From the IMG/VR virus record IMGVR_UViG_3300034141_000025, positions 1-42,039 of that record: DNA of 42,039 nt. The stretch is one strand, 5' to 3'. Position numbers and translations under genes: made by a program. This DNA is from a virus. The notes beneath the pieces were generated by a model, which was not told where the DNA came from, did no database searches, and worked only from the letters and a program-made list of their open reading frames with translations. Positions 1 through 5,459 of the stretch are shown here, in pieces. Each line of letters starts with the position of its first letter. Position 1 is the stretch's first letter.

Positions 1-39
1 TGTAGCATCCGCACCGATCTGTCAAGGGCCAGCCTATGA
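1..39 (+). CDS. C-terminal end of a truncated gene
   Basis: Reading frame 1 is open from the left edge and ends at a TGA (37-39), giving a 12-residue tail CSIRTDLSRASL. Its stop overlaps the ATG of the next gene in an ATGA arrangement, the usual coupling in this genome, so this is probably the end of a real gene. A lysis-cassette gene, for example an endolysin, would fit the position, but nothing in 12 residues identifies it. Confidence 0.4.
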   Translation, partial: CSIRTDLSRASL

Positions 40-434
40 GAACCGACGCAGCAGTTGCAGGGCTTGCCGGCATTGCCGCGTGGGTTTCCAGGGACATGAG
101 CGTCGCCTATGTGGGCGTTCCCCTGAATGTCGTGGTTGCATGCGTAGCGGGTGCCTATTCGTCTTTCAGCTTTGGCGATAAGGTTGAGCCACGCGGCGCA
201 ATGTTCCGGCTGTTCACTGCCTGCGTTATCCTGGGTTGCGCCCTGACTGCGTTGGTTCAGGCGGGCATAGGTCACTGGATGGGGCAGACGTTGAAAGATG
301 GCGCACAGGCAGGCATGGGGGCGATCATTTCCTGCTTGACGCGCTTTTGGGTTCCGTCCGTTATCGGGTTCATCAAGGACGGAACGTGGGTCGATTGGAT
401 TCCTTTTCTTCGACGTAATCGGGAGAGTAAGTGA
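36..434 (+). CDS. putative holin-like membrane protein
   Basis: A 132-residue protein with about three hydrophobic segments (roughly residues 22-42, 58-78 and 90-112) and a basic, charged C-terminus ending LRRNRESK. This matches class I holins, which make inner-membrane lesions that trigger lysis. Its place directly upstream of a spanin pair supports the lysis role. The ATG overlaps the stop of the preceding truncated gene (ATGA), and its own TGA overlaps the next ATG (TGATG), so the lysis genes look translationally coupled. The holin call rests on topology and context, not on a recognised signature. It could be an antiholin or an unrelated membrane protein. Confidence 0.6.
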   Translation: MRTDAAVAGLAGIAAWVSRDMSVAYVGVPLNVVVACVAGAYSSFSFGDKVEPRGAMFRLFTACVILGCALTALVQAGIGHWMGQTLKDGAQAGMGAIISCLTRFWVPSVIGFIKDGTWVDWIPFLRRNRESK

Positions 435-760
435 TGGAAATAACCGCTTGGATCATCAGCAGCACATGCCTGTTCCTCGTCAGTTTGACGATGATCGCGC
501 GAGCCAACGATCTGCGCTGGCGTAAAGGCATTCACTGGAATGCAAGATTGGTTGGCTTCATCCTGGTTGGACTCGCATGCGTCGGCATCATCGGGCATGA
601 GTTCATCGACAAGGATTGGCCGTCGCTGTACGAAGTTTTGTTTCGCGTCGGCTTGATGCTTGTGTTCGTGACCACGCCGTATCTGCCGCCGTGGTGGAAG
701 TGGATCAGCGGTTACGATTCGCGTCAGACGGAAGGCAGCGGTTGGGGCGATACGCCGTGA
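434..760 (+). CDS. small membrane protein of the lysis cassette
   Basis: A 108-residue protein with three predicted membrane segments (about residues 5-22, 38-56 and 70-90) and a polar C-terminal tail. It lies between the holin-like gene and Rz, and its ends overlap both neighbours. Phage lysis cassettes often carry a second small membrane protein at this spot, acting as antiholin or alternative holin; which applies here cannot be told. An in-frame GTG at 431 precedes the ATG at 434. I chose the ATG because it forms the TGATG overlap used elsewhere in the genome. Confidence 0.6.
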   Translation: MEITAWIISSTCLFLVSLTMIARANDLRWRKGIHWNARLVGFILVGLACVGIIGHEFIDKDWPSLYEVLFRVGLMLVFVTTPYLPPWWKWISGYDSRQTEGSGWGDTP

Positions 761-1140
761 AACCCGAAATCATCGTTTCGGTTTGTGTGGCCGTCGTCAT
801 GGCGCTTGCCGTGACGGTCGGCTATAACCACTACGAGAACCTTGTTGAGCGCGCCAAGCAGGGCGAGCAACGCAAGGAAACTGCCGTAGTAACGTCAGCC
901 ACGATAGGAGACGTACAGGCAACAACGCAGCAGCGTGAGCGCGTCGAGGTCGTCGTGACCCAGGGGCGGGATACGTGGACGCAGACCAAACAAGAGGAAG
1001 AACGCCGTGAACCCACGCTTCGCGCTCGTAGCGATACTGTTGTGCCTGACAGCGTGCGTTCGCGCGCCCGTGAAAGACGACTCGCCCGCGAACGATCTGG
1101 AAACGCTGGCGCTGGGAGTGAAACAAAACCTGCCGAGTAG
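757..1140 (+). CDS. Rz: Rz-like inner-membrane spanin (i-spanin)
   Basis: A 127-residue protein starting at a GTG that overlaps the upstream stop (GTGA). It begins KPEIIVSVCVAVVMALAVTVGY, a single N-terminal membrane anchor, followed by a long charged and helical periplasmic part rich in Gln, Glu and Arg. That is the architecture of lambda Rz i-spanins, which join an outer-membrane lipoprotein to fuse the two membranes in the last step of lysis. The decisive support is context: a lipoprotein gene starts out of frame within its 3' half, the classic Rz/Rz1 arrangement. Sequence similarity between Rz proteins is low, so topology carries the call. Confidence 0.75.
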   Translation: MKPEIIVSVCVAVVMALAVTVGYNHYENLVERAKQGEQRKETAVVTSATIGDVQATTQQRERVEVVVTQGRDTWTQTKQEEERREPTLRARSDTVVPDSVRSRARERRLARERSGNAGAGSETKPAE

Positions 1141-1372
1141 GGCGCTGTCCAACGGCAAGGTCTACTGCCTGGAGCTAGCGCGTACCGAGGGTCAGCAGGA
1201 CGATTGCGCTGCCGACCTGGAAGACAACGTGTACCTGCGTGAGCAGGATCGCGTGCGCGCCATCGGATTCGTTGATCGTTTTGTCGAGCGGTTGAAGCTC
1301 AGCCGGAATCCGTGCGGATGGTGGGAGCGGTTGCGTCGGGCAAAACGCTGCGCCGCTGGAAAAGCCGACTGA
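1007..1372 (+). CDS. Rz1: Rz1-like outer-membrane lipoprotein spanin (o-spanin)
   Basis: A 121-residue protein starting inside Rz in another frame. Its N-terminus is a lipoprotein signal peptide with lipobox LTAC (Cys17), and the mature part starts CVRAPVKDD. It should sit in the inner leaflet of the outer membrane and bind Rz across the periplasm. The first 134 bases overlap Rz and the rest runs on beyond it. At about 105 mature residues it is longer than lambda Rz1 and not strongly Pro-rich; it also has four further Cys residues. The C-terminal extension is of unknown function. Confidence 0.7.
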   Translation: MNPRFALVAILLCLTACVRAPVKDDSPANDLETLALGVKQNLPSRALSNGKVYCLELARTEGQQDDCAADLEDNVYLREQDRVRAIGFVDRFVERLKLSRNPCGWWERLRRAKRCAAGKAD

Positions 1373-1381
1373 TTTTTGTCC

Positions 1382-1441
1382 AAAAAATCCCCTACAGGGG
1401 GGTCCAGCGTAGAAGGGGGTTTCTACTGGCTGGACCCCCTG
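1382..1441 (-). terminator. hairpin pair, probable terminator of the leftward operon
   Basis: Two mutually exclusive structures overlap here. On the minus strand CCCC-TGTA-GGGG is followed directly by ATTTTTT, a short intrinsic-terminator-like element. A larger imperfect hairpin spans 1395-1441: GTAGAA/TTCTAC, TCCAG/CTGGA and a G-run against a C-run, with a small internal loop. The site lies downstream of the last leftward gene (ends 1781) and just after rightward Rz1, so it may stop transcription from both sides. Confidence 0.5.
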
Positions 1442-1450
1442 AAAAGTGAT

Positions 1451-1560
1451 TGTTCCACGCCGAAAACCGCATGTTCCACGCCGGATCGGCGATAGCCCGC
1501 CTATCTGCGCCGCTCCGCGCATCGTCCGCTTTAGGCTAGTACCCTAGCTCATACCCTAGC
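1451..1560. repeat. two short direct-repeat pairs in noncoding DNA
   Basis: The 12-mer TGTTCCACGCCG occurs at 1451-1462 and 1472-1483 (period 21). The 9-mer TACCCTAGC occurs at 1540-1548 and 1552-1560 (period 12). No gene is visible here. Closely spaced repeats of this kind can be protein-binding sites or part of an origin, but nothing decides between these. Confidence 0.45.
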
Positions 1561-1606
1561 GCGCGGCTTGTGTGGCGCATTTGACGGGCTGCTAGCGGCA
1601 TCCCAC

Positions 1607-1753
1607 AAACGAAAGCGCCACGCCATCCGAAAGGATCGCGTGGCGCGGGATTGTCCAGGGTTCGGACAGATGGCGCGGAGCTAGAAACGAAAGCGCCGCG
1701 CGATCCTTTCGGATCGCGCGGCGCGGGTTCGTCCAGGGTTCGGACGGATGGCG
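1607..1753. repeat. tandem 69-bp repeat, each copy carrying a strong hairpin
   Basis: Two 69-bp units (1607-1675 and 1685-1753) match at 59 of 69 positions. Each holds a GC-rich hairpin: 1615-1646 (one C-C mismatch, loop GAAA) and 1693-1724 (perfect 14-bp stem, loop TTTC). A stem pair that is A-T in copy 1 is G-C in copy 2, a compensatory change that points to conserved structure. Read as RNA, copy 1 shows a GAAA tetraloop on the plus strand, copy 2 on the minus strand. With transcription converging here, the pair could end or stabilise transcripts from both sides. Neither hairpin has a T-tract, so these are not standard intrinsic terminators. Confidence 0.75.
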
Positions 1754-1780
1754 GGTTAGGTGACTCTAAGCGATGGGGCG

Positions 1781-1921
1781 TTAGCTGTTGGTCAAAAGCT
1801 TGCGGACGTTACCCGCGACGCGTCGCAAATGTTGAACCATTGCCGCGTCCGTTTCGCTTGCGATGCGCTCCGCGAGATAGTCCAGGAACGCTAGCACGCG
1901 TGAATCATTCCGGCCGCTCAT
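1781..1921 (-). CDS. small hypothetical protein (46 aa)
   Basis: A 46-residue frame that starts MSGRNDSRVLAFLDYLAERI and ends KLLTNS. Its ATG overlaps the stop of the upstream gene in the ATGA pattern found throughout this leftward operon. The product looks like one or two amphipathic helices without a membrane segment. It is the last gene of the operon, followed by the repeat hairpins and a terminator-like element. I recognise no family. The call rests on the start/stop coupling and on codon-like composition. Confidence 0.5.
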   Translation of the reverse strand: MSGRNDSRVLAFLDYLAERIASETDAAMVQHLRRVAGNVRKLLTNS

Positions 1922-2256
1922 GCGTCAGCATCCGTGAAGACGAAAAACGCCATGACTTCATCGCCGTCATGGTCATCTGGCGTCGCGTCCAGGTTGCGAA
2001 ACGGACGCCCCGCGCCTTTCACGGCTGGCTTAACGTCACGGTTAATTGCGGCATGCGCGGCTTTGAACCATGCGTCGCCAATTGCGCCGCTATCGTCGCG
2101 CATGCGCTCATCGCTTCCCATAATTGCGCCTTGATTCAATTCGGAATGAAGCGCCGCGCGCAAGTCTGCAAAGCTAGTGTCAGGCGACACCGGCACTGAA
2201 ATATGCGCCAGGATTGCGCGTGGCTGATGGTTTGTCGTGATTGTAAGGTTGCTCAT
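1918..2256 (-). CDS. hypothetical phage protein (112 aa)
   Basis: Starts MSNLTITTNHQPRAILAHIS after a GGAG ribosome site seven bases upstream. A longer in-frame start nine codons earlier (2283) lies before that site and is less likely. The sequence is mixed alpha/beta and soluble, and ends in an acidic stretch followed by AFFVFTDADA. Its ATG overlaps the upstream stop (ATGA), and its own stop overlaps the start of the 46-residue gene. I do not recognise a family; a role in early host takeover would suit the context but is unsupported. Confidence 0.65.
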   Translation of the reverse strand: MSNLTITTNHQPRAILAHISVPVSPDTSFADLRAALHSELNQGAIMGSDERMRDDSGAIGDAWFKAAHAAINRDVKPAVKGAGRPFRNLDATPDDHDGDEVMAFFVFTDADA

Positions 2257-2639
2257 ATTGCCGCTCCAGATTCGCGCATCCAATGAATAACGTCATCCCG
2301 ATCTTTGCCGGACGGCATCGGCGCGCGATTGTCCAGGATCGCCAAACCGTATCCAATAGCGCCGCATTTGACGCGTAAAACCGTATCGGAAAGGTCCAGC
2401 ATTAACGCGGCTTGCGCTCGCGAGCTAGCGCGCGTGAATTGCATGTTGCCGTCCGCATCCATCGCGCAATACAACGGCGCGCCGATGCCCCAATATGCCC
2501 CGCCGGAGTCATACCCGCCGGAATCTAGCGCAACCTTAAACAAGCGGACGCTACGGGGCGTCATGTCCAGATGCCCGACAGTGTGACGCCCCATTGGCGC
2601 GCCGTATCGCGTGGAGACGTTGGGAAGCTTCATGGTCAT
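2253..2639 (-). CDS. conserved hypothetical phage protein (128 aa)
   Basis: Starts MTMKLPNVSTRYGAPMGR at an ATG overlapping the upstream stop (ATGA); a second ATG two codons on is equally possible. The segment with RYGAPMGR, then DSGGYDSGGAYWG and PLYCAMD, resembles a small conserved protein seen in many phages of Gram-negative bacteria, for which I know no assigned function. It is soluble with no membrane segment. It sits in the middle of the leftward operon, coupled on both sides. Confidence 0.7.
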   Translation of the reverse strand: MTMKLPNVSTRYGAPMGRHTVGHLDMTPRSVRLFKVALDSGGYDSGGAYWGIGAPLYCAMDADGNMQFTRASSRAQAALMLDLSDTVLRVKCGAIGYGLAILDNRAPMPSGKDRDDVIHWMRESGAAI

Positions 2640-3127
2640 ACGCTCCGCATCGCTTCGCACAAAAGGATGGTCGCCGTATCCGCATCGTGCAATGCACGCT
2701 CTGCCGTGCGACGCTTTGCGCCGATCATTTCGCGCAATTGCGCTTCATCGTCCAGGGTATTGACGAAAGCCCACATAGCTTTCTCACATGCGGCACGCGT
2801 GGAAAAATATCCCATGTCCGTGGATGCCGGCGACAGATGCACGCCGTCCGCGCGATGCACGTGGAAGGAATGGCCGCGTCCGTCCGCATCGCGAAAACCT
2901 TTCCTTTCCGTTGTAAGTGTCGCGAGATATAGCCCGCCGGAAATGTCGCGCGCCGACAGAATGCGGCATCCAAAGAATGCGAGCGTACCGGCATCGTAAA
3001 AATGCGTAACGTCTGCCGTTGCGGATTGGACGGCCGTTGCGATATGCGGCCGTCCGCTCATGGATTCAAACAAACGGATGCCAGCCGCGTCACAAACGGT
3101 TTTGATGGTTGCATGGTCCAGGTTCAT
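2636..3127 (-). CDS. hypothetical phage protein (163 aa)
   Basis: A soluble 163-residue protein beginning MNLDHATIKTVCDAAGIRLF. The central part (HFYDAGTLAFFGCRI, then a beta-rich region and FSTRAACEKAMWAF) resembles uncharacterised proteins that often accompany the RYGAPMGR protein encoded next to it. A good ribosome site (TGGAGCG) precedes the ATG, which shares a base with the upstream stop (TAATG). The C-terminal third is helical and charged. Function is unknown. The pairing with the neighbouring gene suggests the two act together. Confidence 0.7.
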   Translation of the reverse strand: MNLDHATIKTVCDAAGIRLFESMSGRPHIATAVQSATADVTHFYDAGTLAFFGCRILSARDISGGLYLATLTTERKGFRDADGRGHSFHVHRADGVHLSPASTDMGYFSTRAACEKAMWAFVNTLDDEAQLREMIGAKRRTAERALHDADTATILLCEAMRSV

Positions 3128-3237
3128 TAGAGTGCGCTCCAGAAAATATAGAAAAGAATTTCGATGGCCAGGAAAGTTAGCAGCGCATCACGGCGCGCCG
3201 TTTGGCGGTTGCGCTCCGCGCGTTCGCGTTTGGTCAT
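3127..3237 (-). CDS. micro-protein with C-terminal membrane helix (36 aa)
   Basis: A 36-codon frame starting MTKRERAERNRQTARRDALL and ending in a hydrophobic stretch (TFLAIEILFYIFWSAL). The N-terminus is strongly basic, so the helix should insert with the N-terminus in the cytoplasm. A GTG at 3255 would add six residues and overlap the upstream stop (GTGA). The stop shares a base with the start of the 163-residue gene (TAATG). It is one of three consecutive mini-genes for membrane peptides. No family is recognised. Confidence 0.5.
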   Translation of the reverse strand: MTKRERAERNRQTARRDALLTFLAIEILFYIFWSAL

Positions 3238-3251
3238 AGGTCCGCGCGTAA

Positions 3252-3341
3252 TCACGGCGACACGCTCGCGAGAATTGCGAAACCGGCGATTAGGCAAGCG
3301 GCCGAAAACAAAGCCGCGATATAGTCGGCGCGGGTTTTCAT
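3252..3341 (-). CDS. micro-protein, single membrane helix (29 aa)
   Basis: A 29-codon frame encoding a short polar start (MKTRADY) and one hydrophobic helix (IAALFSAACLIAGFAILASV). The ATG overlaps the stop of the gene before it (ATGA), and its TGA overlaps the alternative GTG start of the gene after it. There is little ribosome-site sequence, so translation would depend on coupling. No family is recognised. It might be part of a membrane-acting exclusion or lysis-control set, but this is speculation. Confidence 0.45.
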   Translation of the reverse strand: MKTRADYIAALFSAACLIAGFAILASVSP

Positions 3342-3514
3342 ACGATCACGCCCGCAAATGCGACGGCCGATGCCGTGATGCTGATGAGAGTGACGGCCAG
3401 GAATGCCACGCGCGCATCATGGCGCGGCTTATGGGCAATGGGACGCGGCTTGCGCGAGCGTTCCGCTACAGTCAAAGCGGACGGGCGATTAGCGTGTGAG
3501 CGGTTCGTATTCAT
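3338..3514 (-). CDS. small membrane protein with MNTNRS start (58 aa)
   Basis: A 58-residue protein with a long basic N-terminal half and a C-terminal hydrophobic helix (VAFLAVTLISITASAVAFAGVIV in two parts, about residues 37-58). The first ten residues, MNTNRSHANR, nearly repeat the start of the gene just upstream (MNTNRSNANT). This comes from a 30-bp DNA repeat covering both start codons. Its ATG overlaps the upstream stop (ATGA). No family is recognised. Topology suggests cytoplasmic N-terminus and membrane-anchored C-terminus. Confidence 0.5.
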   Translation of the reverse strand: MNTNRSHANRPSALTVAERSRKPRPIAHKPRHDARVAFLAVTLISITASAVAFAGVIV

Positions 3515-3738
3515 GCGGCACCATTGGCGCGCGTGATGGCATCGCGGCCGGCGGCTGTTACGTTGTCATTGCCGTCTATCAAGCCGCGACGGCAAAGCGA
3601 AATAAAACAGCCGGCGGGCCAATGCGCGAGACCGGCGTTGCCGGACACAAGCGAAATCAAAAGCGCCGCTTGCAACTCCCCGCCGCATTCTTTGGCCAGG
3701 GTAAGAGTGTTAGCGTTTGAGCGGTTCGTATTCATGCG
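3488..3738. repeat. 30-bp direct repeat covering two gene starts
   Basis: Positions 3488-3517 and 3709-3738 match at 28 of 30 bases. Each copy encodes, on the minus strand, the start codon and the first residues MNTNRS[H/N]AN of two consecutive genes. The copies are 221 bp apart. After the repeat the two proteins differ completely, so only the initiation region was copied or kept. Confidence 0.75.
3511..3735 (-). CDS. small hypothetical protein, possible winged-helix fold (74 aa)
   Basis: The first gene after the strong leftward promoter, with an untranslated leader of about 30 bases. It starts MNTNRSNANTLTLAKECGGE. The second half (ISLCRRGLIDGNDNVTAAGRDAI) resembles the wing region of small winged-helix proteins, where a 'GLI...vT..Gr' pattern is common. 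That is a weak hint only. It could be a regulator of its own operon, whose promoter carries a dyad. Its start region is duplicated at the next gene. Confidence 0.6.
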   Translation of the reverse strand: MNTNRSNANTLTLAKECGGELQAALLISLVSGNAGLAHWPAGCFISLCRRGLIDGNDNVTAAGRDAITRANGAA

Positions 3739-3773
3739 ATGGCCTATTGGCGGGATGCGTGAGTGGAGTAGCG

Positions 3774-3802
3774 ATTAGATCAGGTCCGGCAAATAGTGTC
3801 AA
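3774..3802 (-). promoter_or_regulatory. sigma70 promoter of the leftward operon
   Basis: On the minus strand TTGACA (3797-3802) is followed by a 17-base spacer and TCTAAT (3774-3779), 11 of 12 consensus bases at ideal spacing. Transcription should start near 3767, about 30 bases before the ATG at 3735. The -35 box overlaps a dyad that may be an operator. Confidence 0.75.
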
Positions 3803-3821
3803 CAAAAAGCGTCAACTATTT
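3791..3821. promoter_or_regulatory. operator-like dyad over the -35 box (copy 1)
   Basis: AAATAGT (3791-3797) and its reverse complement ACTATTT (3815-3821) flank 17 bases that contain GTGTCAAC and GCGTCAAC. The dyad overlaps the -35 box. A second copy with the same arms and spacing lies at 4065-4095. This looks like a binding site for a dimeric regulator, inferred from symmetry and duplication only. Confidence 0.5.
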
Positions 3822-4009
3822 GCGTACAGTTTCCAATTTTCTACCGCATGCCTCATGGACATTTCAGCCAGGGAAGCCGCTAGCTTGCGGTATGACTCGG
3901 CAATGTGCGGCGCATTGCATTCATCGGCGCGCATCAGGAACCATTCAAGCCGTTTCGCTTCATCGCGCGTTTGTTTCACGATGCGGTTAGGGATAGGGTA
4001 GCGTCGCAT
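3812..4009 (-). CDS. small helical hypothetical protein (65 aa)
   Basis: A 65-residue, strongly helical and charged protein (MRRYPIPNRIVKQTRDEAKR to ENWKLYANS) with no membrane segment. Its last codons run into the dyad that overlaps the -35 box of the next promoter, so that promoter begins within or right after this gene. It is preceded by the second, weaker copy of the promoter-leader module. I do not recognise a family. A small regulatory or inhibitor protein would fit its size and position. Confidence 0.55.
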   Translation of the reverse strand: MRRYPIPNRIVKQTRDEAKRLEWFLMRADECNAPHIAESYRKLAASLAEMSMRHAVENWKLYANS

Positions 4010-4047
4010 TGGATGGCCTCATGGCGGGATGCGTGGATGCATTGGCA

Positions 4048-4076
4048 ATGCTCGCATGTGCCGTAAATAGTGTCAA
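4048..4076 (-). promoter_or_regulatory. degenerate second copy of the leftward promoter
   Basis: The minus strand carries TTGACA (4071-4076) and, 17 bases on, GAGCAT (4048-4053), only 3 of 6 matches to a -10 box. The flanks match promoter copy 1 at the -35/dyad and at a shared leader near GATGGCC, with the same 59-bp distance between these landmarks. It may be weak, activator-dependent, or dead. A dyad copy (AAATAGT 4065-4071, ACTATTT 4089-4095) overlaps it. Confidence 0.4.
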
Positions 4077-4098
4077 CAAAAAAGCGGAACTATTTTAA

Positions 4099-4440
4099 AT
4101 GAAGCTAAAGAGTCTAGCGTCCAGGTTAAAGCGTTCATCAGACCGGCTGGCCATGCGTGAAGGATGGCGTGCGCATGATGTGTCTGCCCATGCGCGTGGA
4201 TATGGACGGGAGTGGCAAGCCGCGCGGCTTGAGTTCCTAGCAGCTAATCCGCTTTGCATCCATTGTCAGGAAAGCGGACGCGTCCAGGCGTCCAGGGTTG
4301 TAGATCACATAGTCCCGCATTGCGGTGATAGGCGGCTGTTTTGGGATCGCGACAATTGGCAAGCGTTGTGCATTGCGTGTCATAACGGATGGAAGCAACG
4401 CATTGACCATGCAATGAAATACGGACGGGATGCTAGCTAG
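4099..4440 (+). CDS. HNH endonuclease, packaging-associated
   Basis: A 113-residue protein with an HNH/zinc-finger domain: C53-x2-C56, VVDHIVPH (residues 67-74, with D69, H70 and H74), N86, and C91-x2-C94 followed by H95. HNH proteins encoded next to terminase genes in HK97-like phages stimulate or carry out cos cleavage together with the terminase. Here it lies about 200 bases upstream of the small terminase and diverges from the leftward operon. The ATG at 4099 follows a poor ribosome site. A start at 4153 (MREGW) would keep the full domain and cannot be excluded. Confidence 0.85.
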   Translation: MKLKSLASRLKRSSDRLAMREGWRAHDVSAHARGYGREWQAARLEFLAANPLCIHCQESGRVQASRVVDHIVPHCGDRRLFWDRDNWQALCIACHNGWKQRIDHAMKYGRDAS

Positions 4441-4560
4441 ATGGCCACACAATGCGATATGCAAGGCGCGCGGCGCTGCTATTCAATTCGCGCATGTCCA
4501 GGCAAGGCGAGCGCATACGCCATTGTGCGGCGAATTGACAGATGGCCAGGGGCGGGGTGA
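4441..4560 (+). CDS. possible 39-aa ORF in the HNH-terminase gap
   Basis: An ATG directly after the HNH stop opens a 39-codon frame rich in Cys and Arg (MATQCDMQGARRCYSI, ending RWPGAG). No good ribosome site is seen. This 198-bp gap (4441-4638) is also where a cos site would be expected, and the frame may be chance. At its end a small CCGC/GCGG hairpin is followed by eight T (about 4596-4617), which could be a weak terminator. Confidence 0.25.
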   Translation: MATQCDMQGARRCYSIRACPGKASAYAIVRRIDRWPGAG

Positions 4561-4638
4561 TAGTTCGGGCAAACCGGCCGGCGAAGACCGCCGTTCCCGC
4601 ATGTGCGGATTTTTTTCCTCATTGACAGTAAGTGACTC

Positions 4639-5139
4639 ATGCCAAATTTGACCGAAAAACAGGCCGCTTTTGTGTCAGGCAAGCTTGCCGGACTGCCACA
4701 TCGCGAGGCTGTCATTCATGCTGGGTATAGCGAAATGGGCGCGGATCAGACTGCGACCAAGCTGATGCGGCACCCTGGCATCAAGGCGGCACTGAAAGCT
4801 GGCAAGCGCAAGGCACCGGCAGCGCGTGGTGACAGCGAACCGGAAGACGGCGAGGGCGAGAGCGCAATGCTCGCGCGCAATGCGATGCCGCGCAGCGAAT
4901 ACGAAGACCCGCGTGACTTCCTCATGGACATGATGAACCACAAGCAGTTGCCTATCGCCGTGCGCGGCAAGGCGGCGCTTGACCTCATGCCGTACATGCA
5001 CGGCAAGGTGGGCGAGAAAGGCAAAAAGGCGTCAGCCAAGGAACGCGCGCAGGACATTGCCAGTGGCGGCGAGGGCAGTAACGTGGTGGACGCGGGCGGG
5101 CGGTTCCGAACCAAGGCTGCACCGGGCGCGCGTAGGTAG
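4639..5139 (+). CDS. terS: terminase small subunit
   Basis: A 166-residue protein. Residues 1-55 (MPNLTEKQAAFVSGKLAGLP, then HREAVIHAGYSE and ATKLMRHPGIKAAL) form the N-terminal helix-turn-helix DNA-binding region typical of Terminase_2/P27-like small subunits. The middle is acidic, followed by a helical part and a basic tail (KKASAKERAQ). The protein binds phage DNA at the packaging start and activates the large subunit. It follows the HNH gene, but unusually is separated from the large subunit by two virion-protein-like genes. The ribosome site is weak (AGTAAG). Confidence 0.8.
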   Translation: MPNLTEKQAAFVSGKLAGLPHREAVIHAGYSEMGADQTATKLMRHPGIKAALKAGKRKAPAARGDSEPEDGEGESAMLARNAMPRSEYEDPRDFLMDMMNHKQLPIAVRGKAALDLMPYMHGKVGEKGKKASAKERAQDIASGGEGSNVVDAGGRFRTKAAPGARR

Positions 5140-5177
5140 GGTATTCTGCCGGCACCTGTCAAGCCCTGGAGTGCCGC

Positions 5178-5459
5178 GTGAACATCCTGCCCGTTGGTTC
5201 CACCCAAGCCTCATCTGCCGATCAGACCTTTGGTGCGACCGGCCAAGTTCTGCTGTTCCTGACCGACGCGGATGGCGGCTACTCGCCTGTCGATGCGCAG
5301 GTCAATGTCGAATTCAAAGCAGCATCCGGCGTGTATATGCGCCAAGCGATGCTGTCGTACGAGAAGTCCAGCATGCTCATCAGTGCCATTGCCGGCACGG
5401 TGTTTCGCGTGACGCGCATCGCTGGCACGGTGGGTGTTGACGCGCAGGGCAACGCGTAA
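5178..5459 (+). CDS. beta-rich hypothetical protein, possible virion component (93 aa)
   Basis: A GTG start follows a GGAG site six bases upstream. The 93-residue product (MNILPVGSTQASSADQTFGA to GTVGVDAQGNA) is Gly/Ala/Ser/Thr-rich with alternating hydrophobic residues, as in small beta-sandwich virion proteins. It has no membrane segment. It is coupled by a TAATG overlap to the beta-helix protein that follows, so the pair may form a unit such as an adaptor plus spike. The family is not recognised. Confidence 0.5.
   Translation: MNILPVGSTQASSADQTFGATGQVLLFLTDADGGYSPVDAQVNVEFKAASGVYMRQAMLSYEKSSMLISAIAGTVFRVTRIAGTVGVDAQGNA

Noticed and set aside
1451-1560. The short direct repeats as a replication origin.
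   Set aside because: Only two copies each, no AT-rich unwinding region, and no origin-binding gene next to them. Kept as repeats without a function.
1651-2199. A 182-codon plus-strand frame with a repeated SRVRTDG peptide.
   Set aside because: The repeat comes from the 69-bp DNA repeat. The frame runs antisense through two coupled leftward genes and has no ribosome site.
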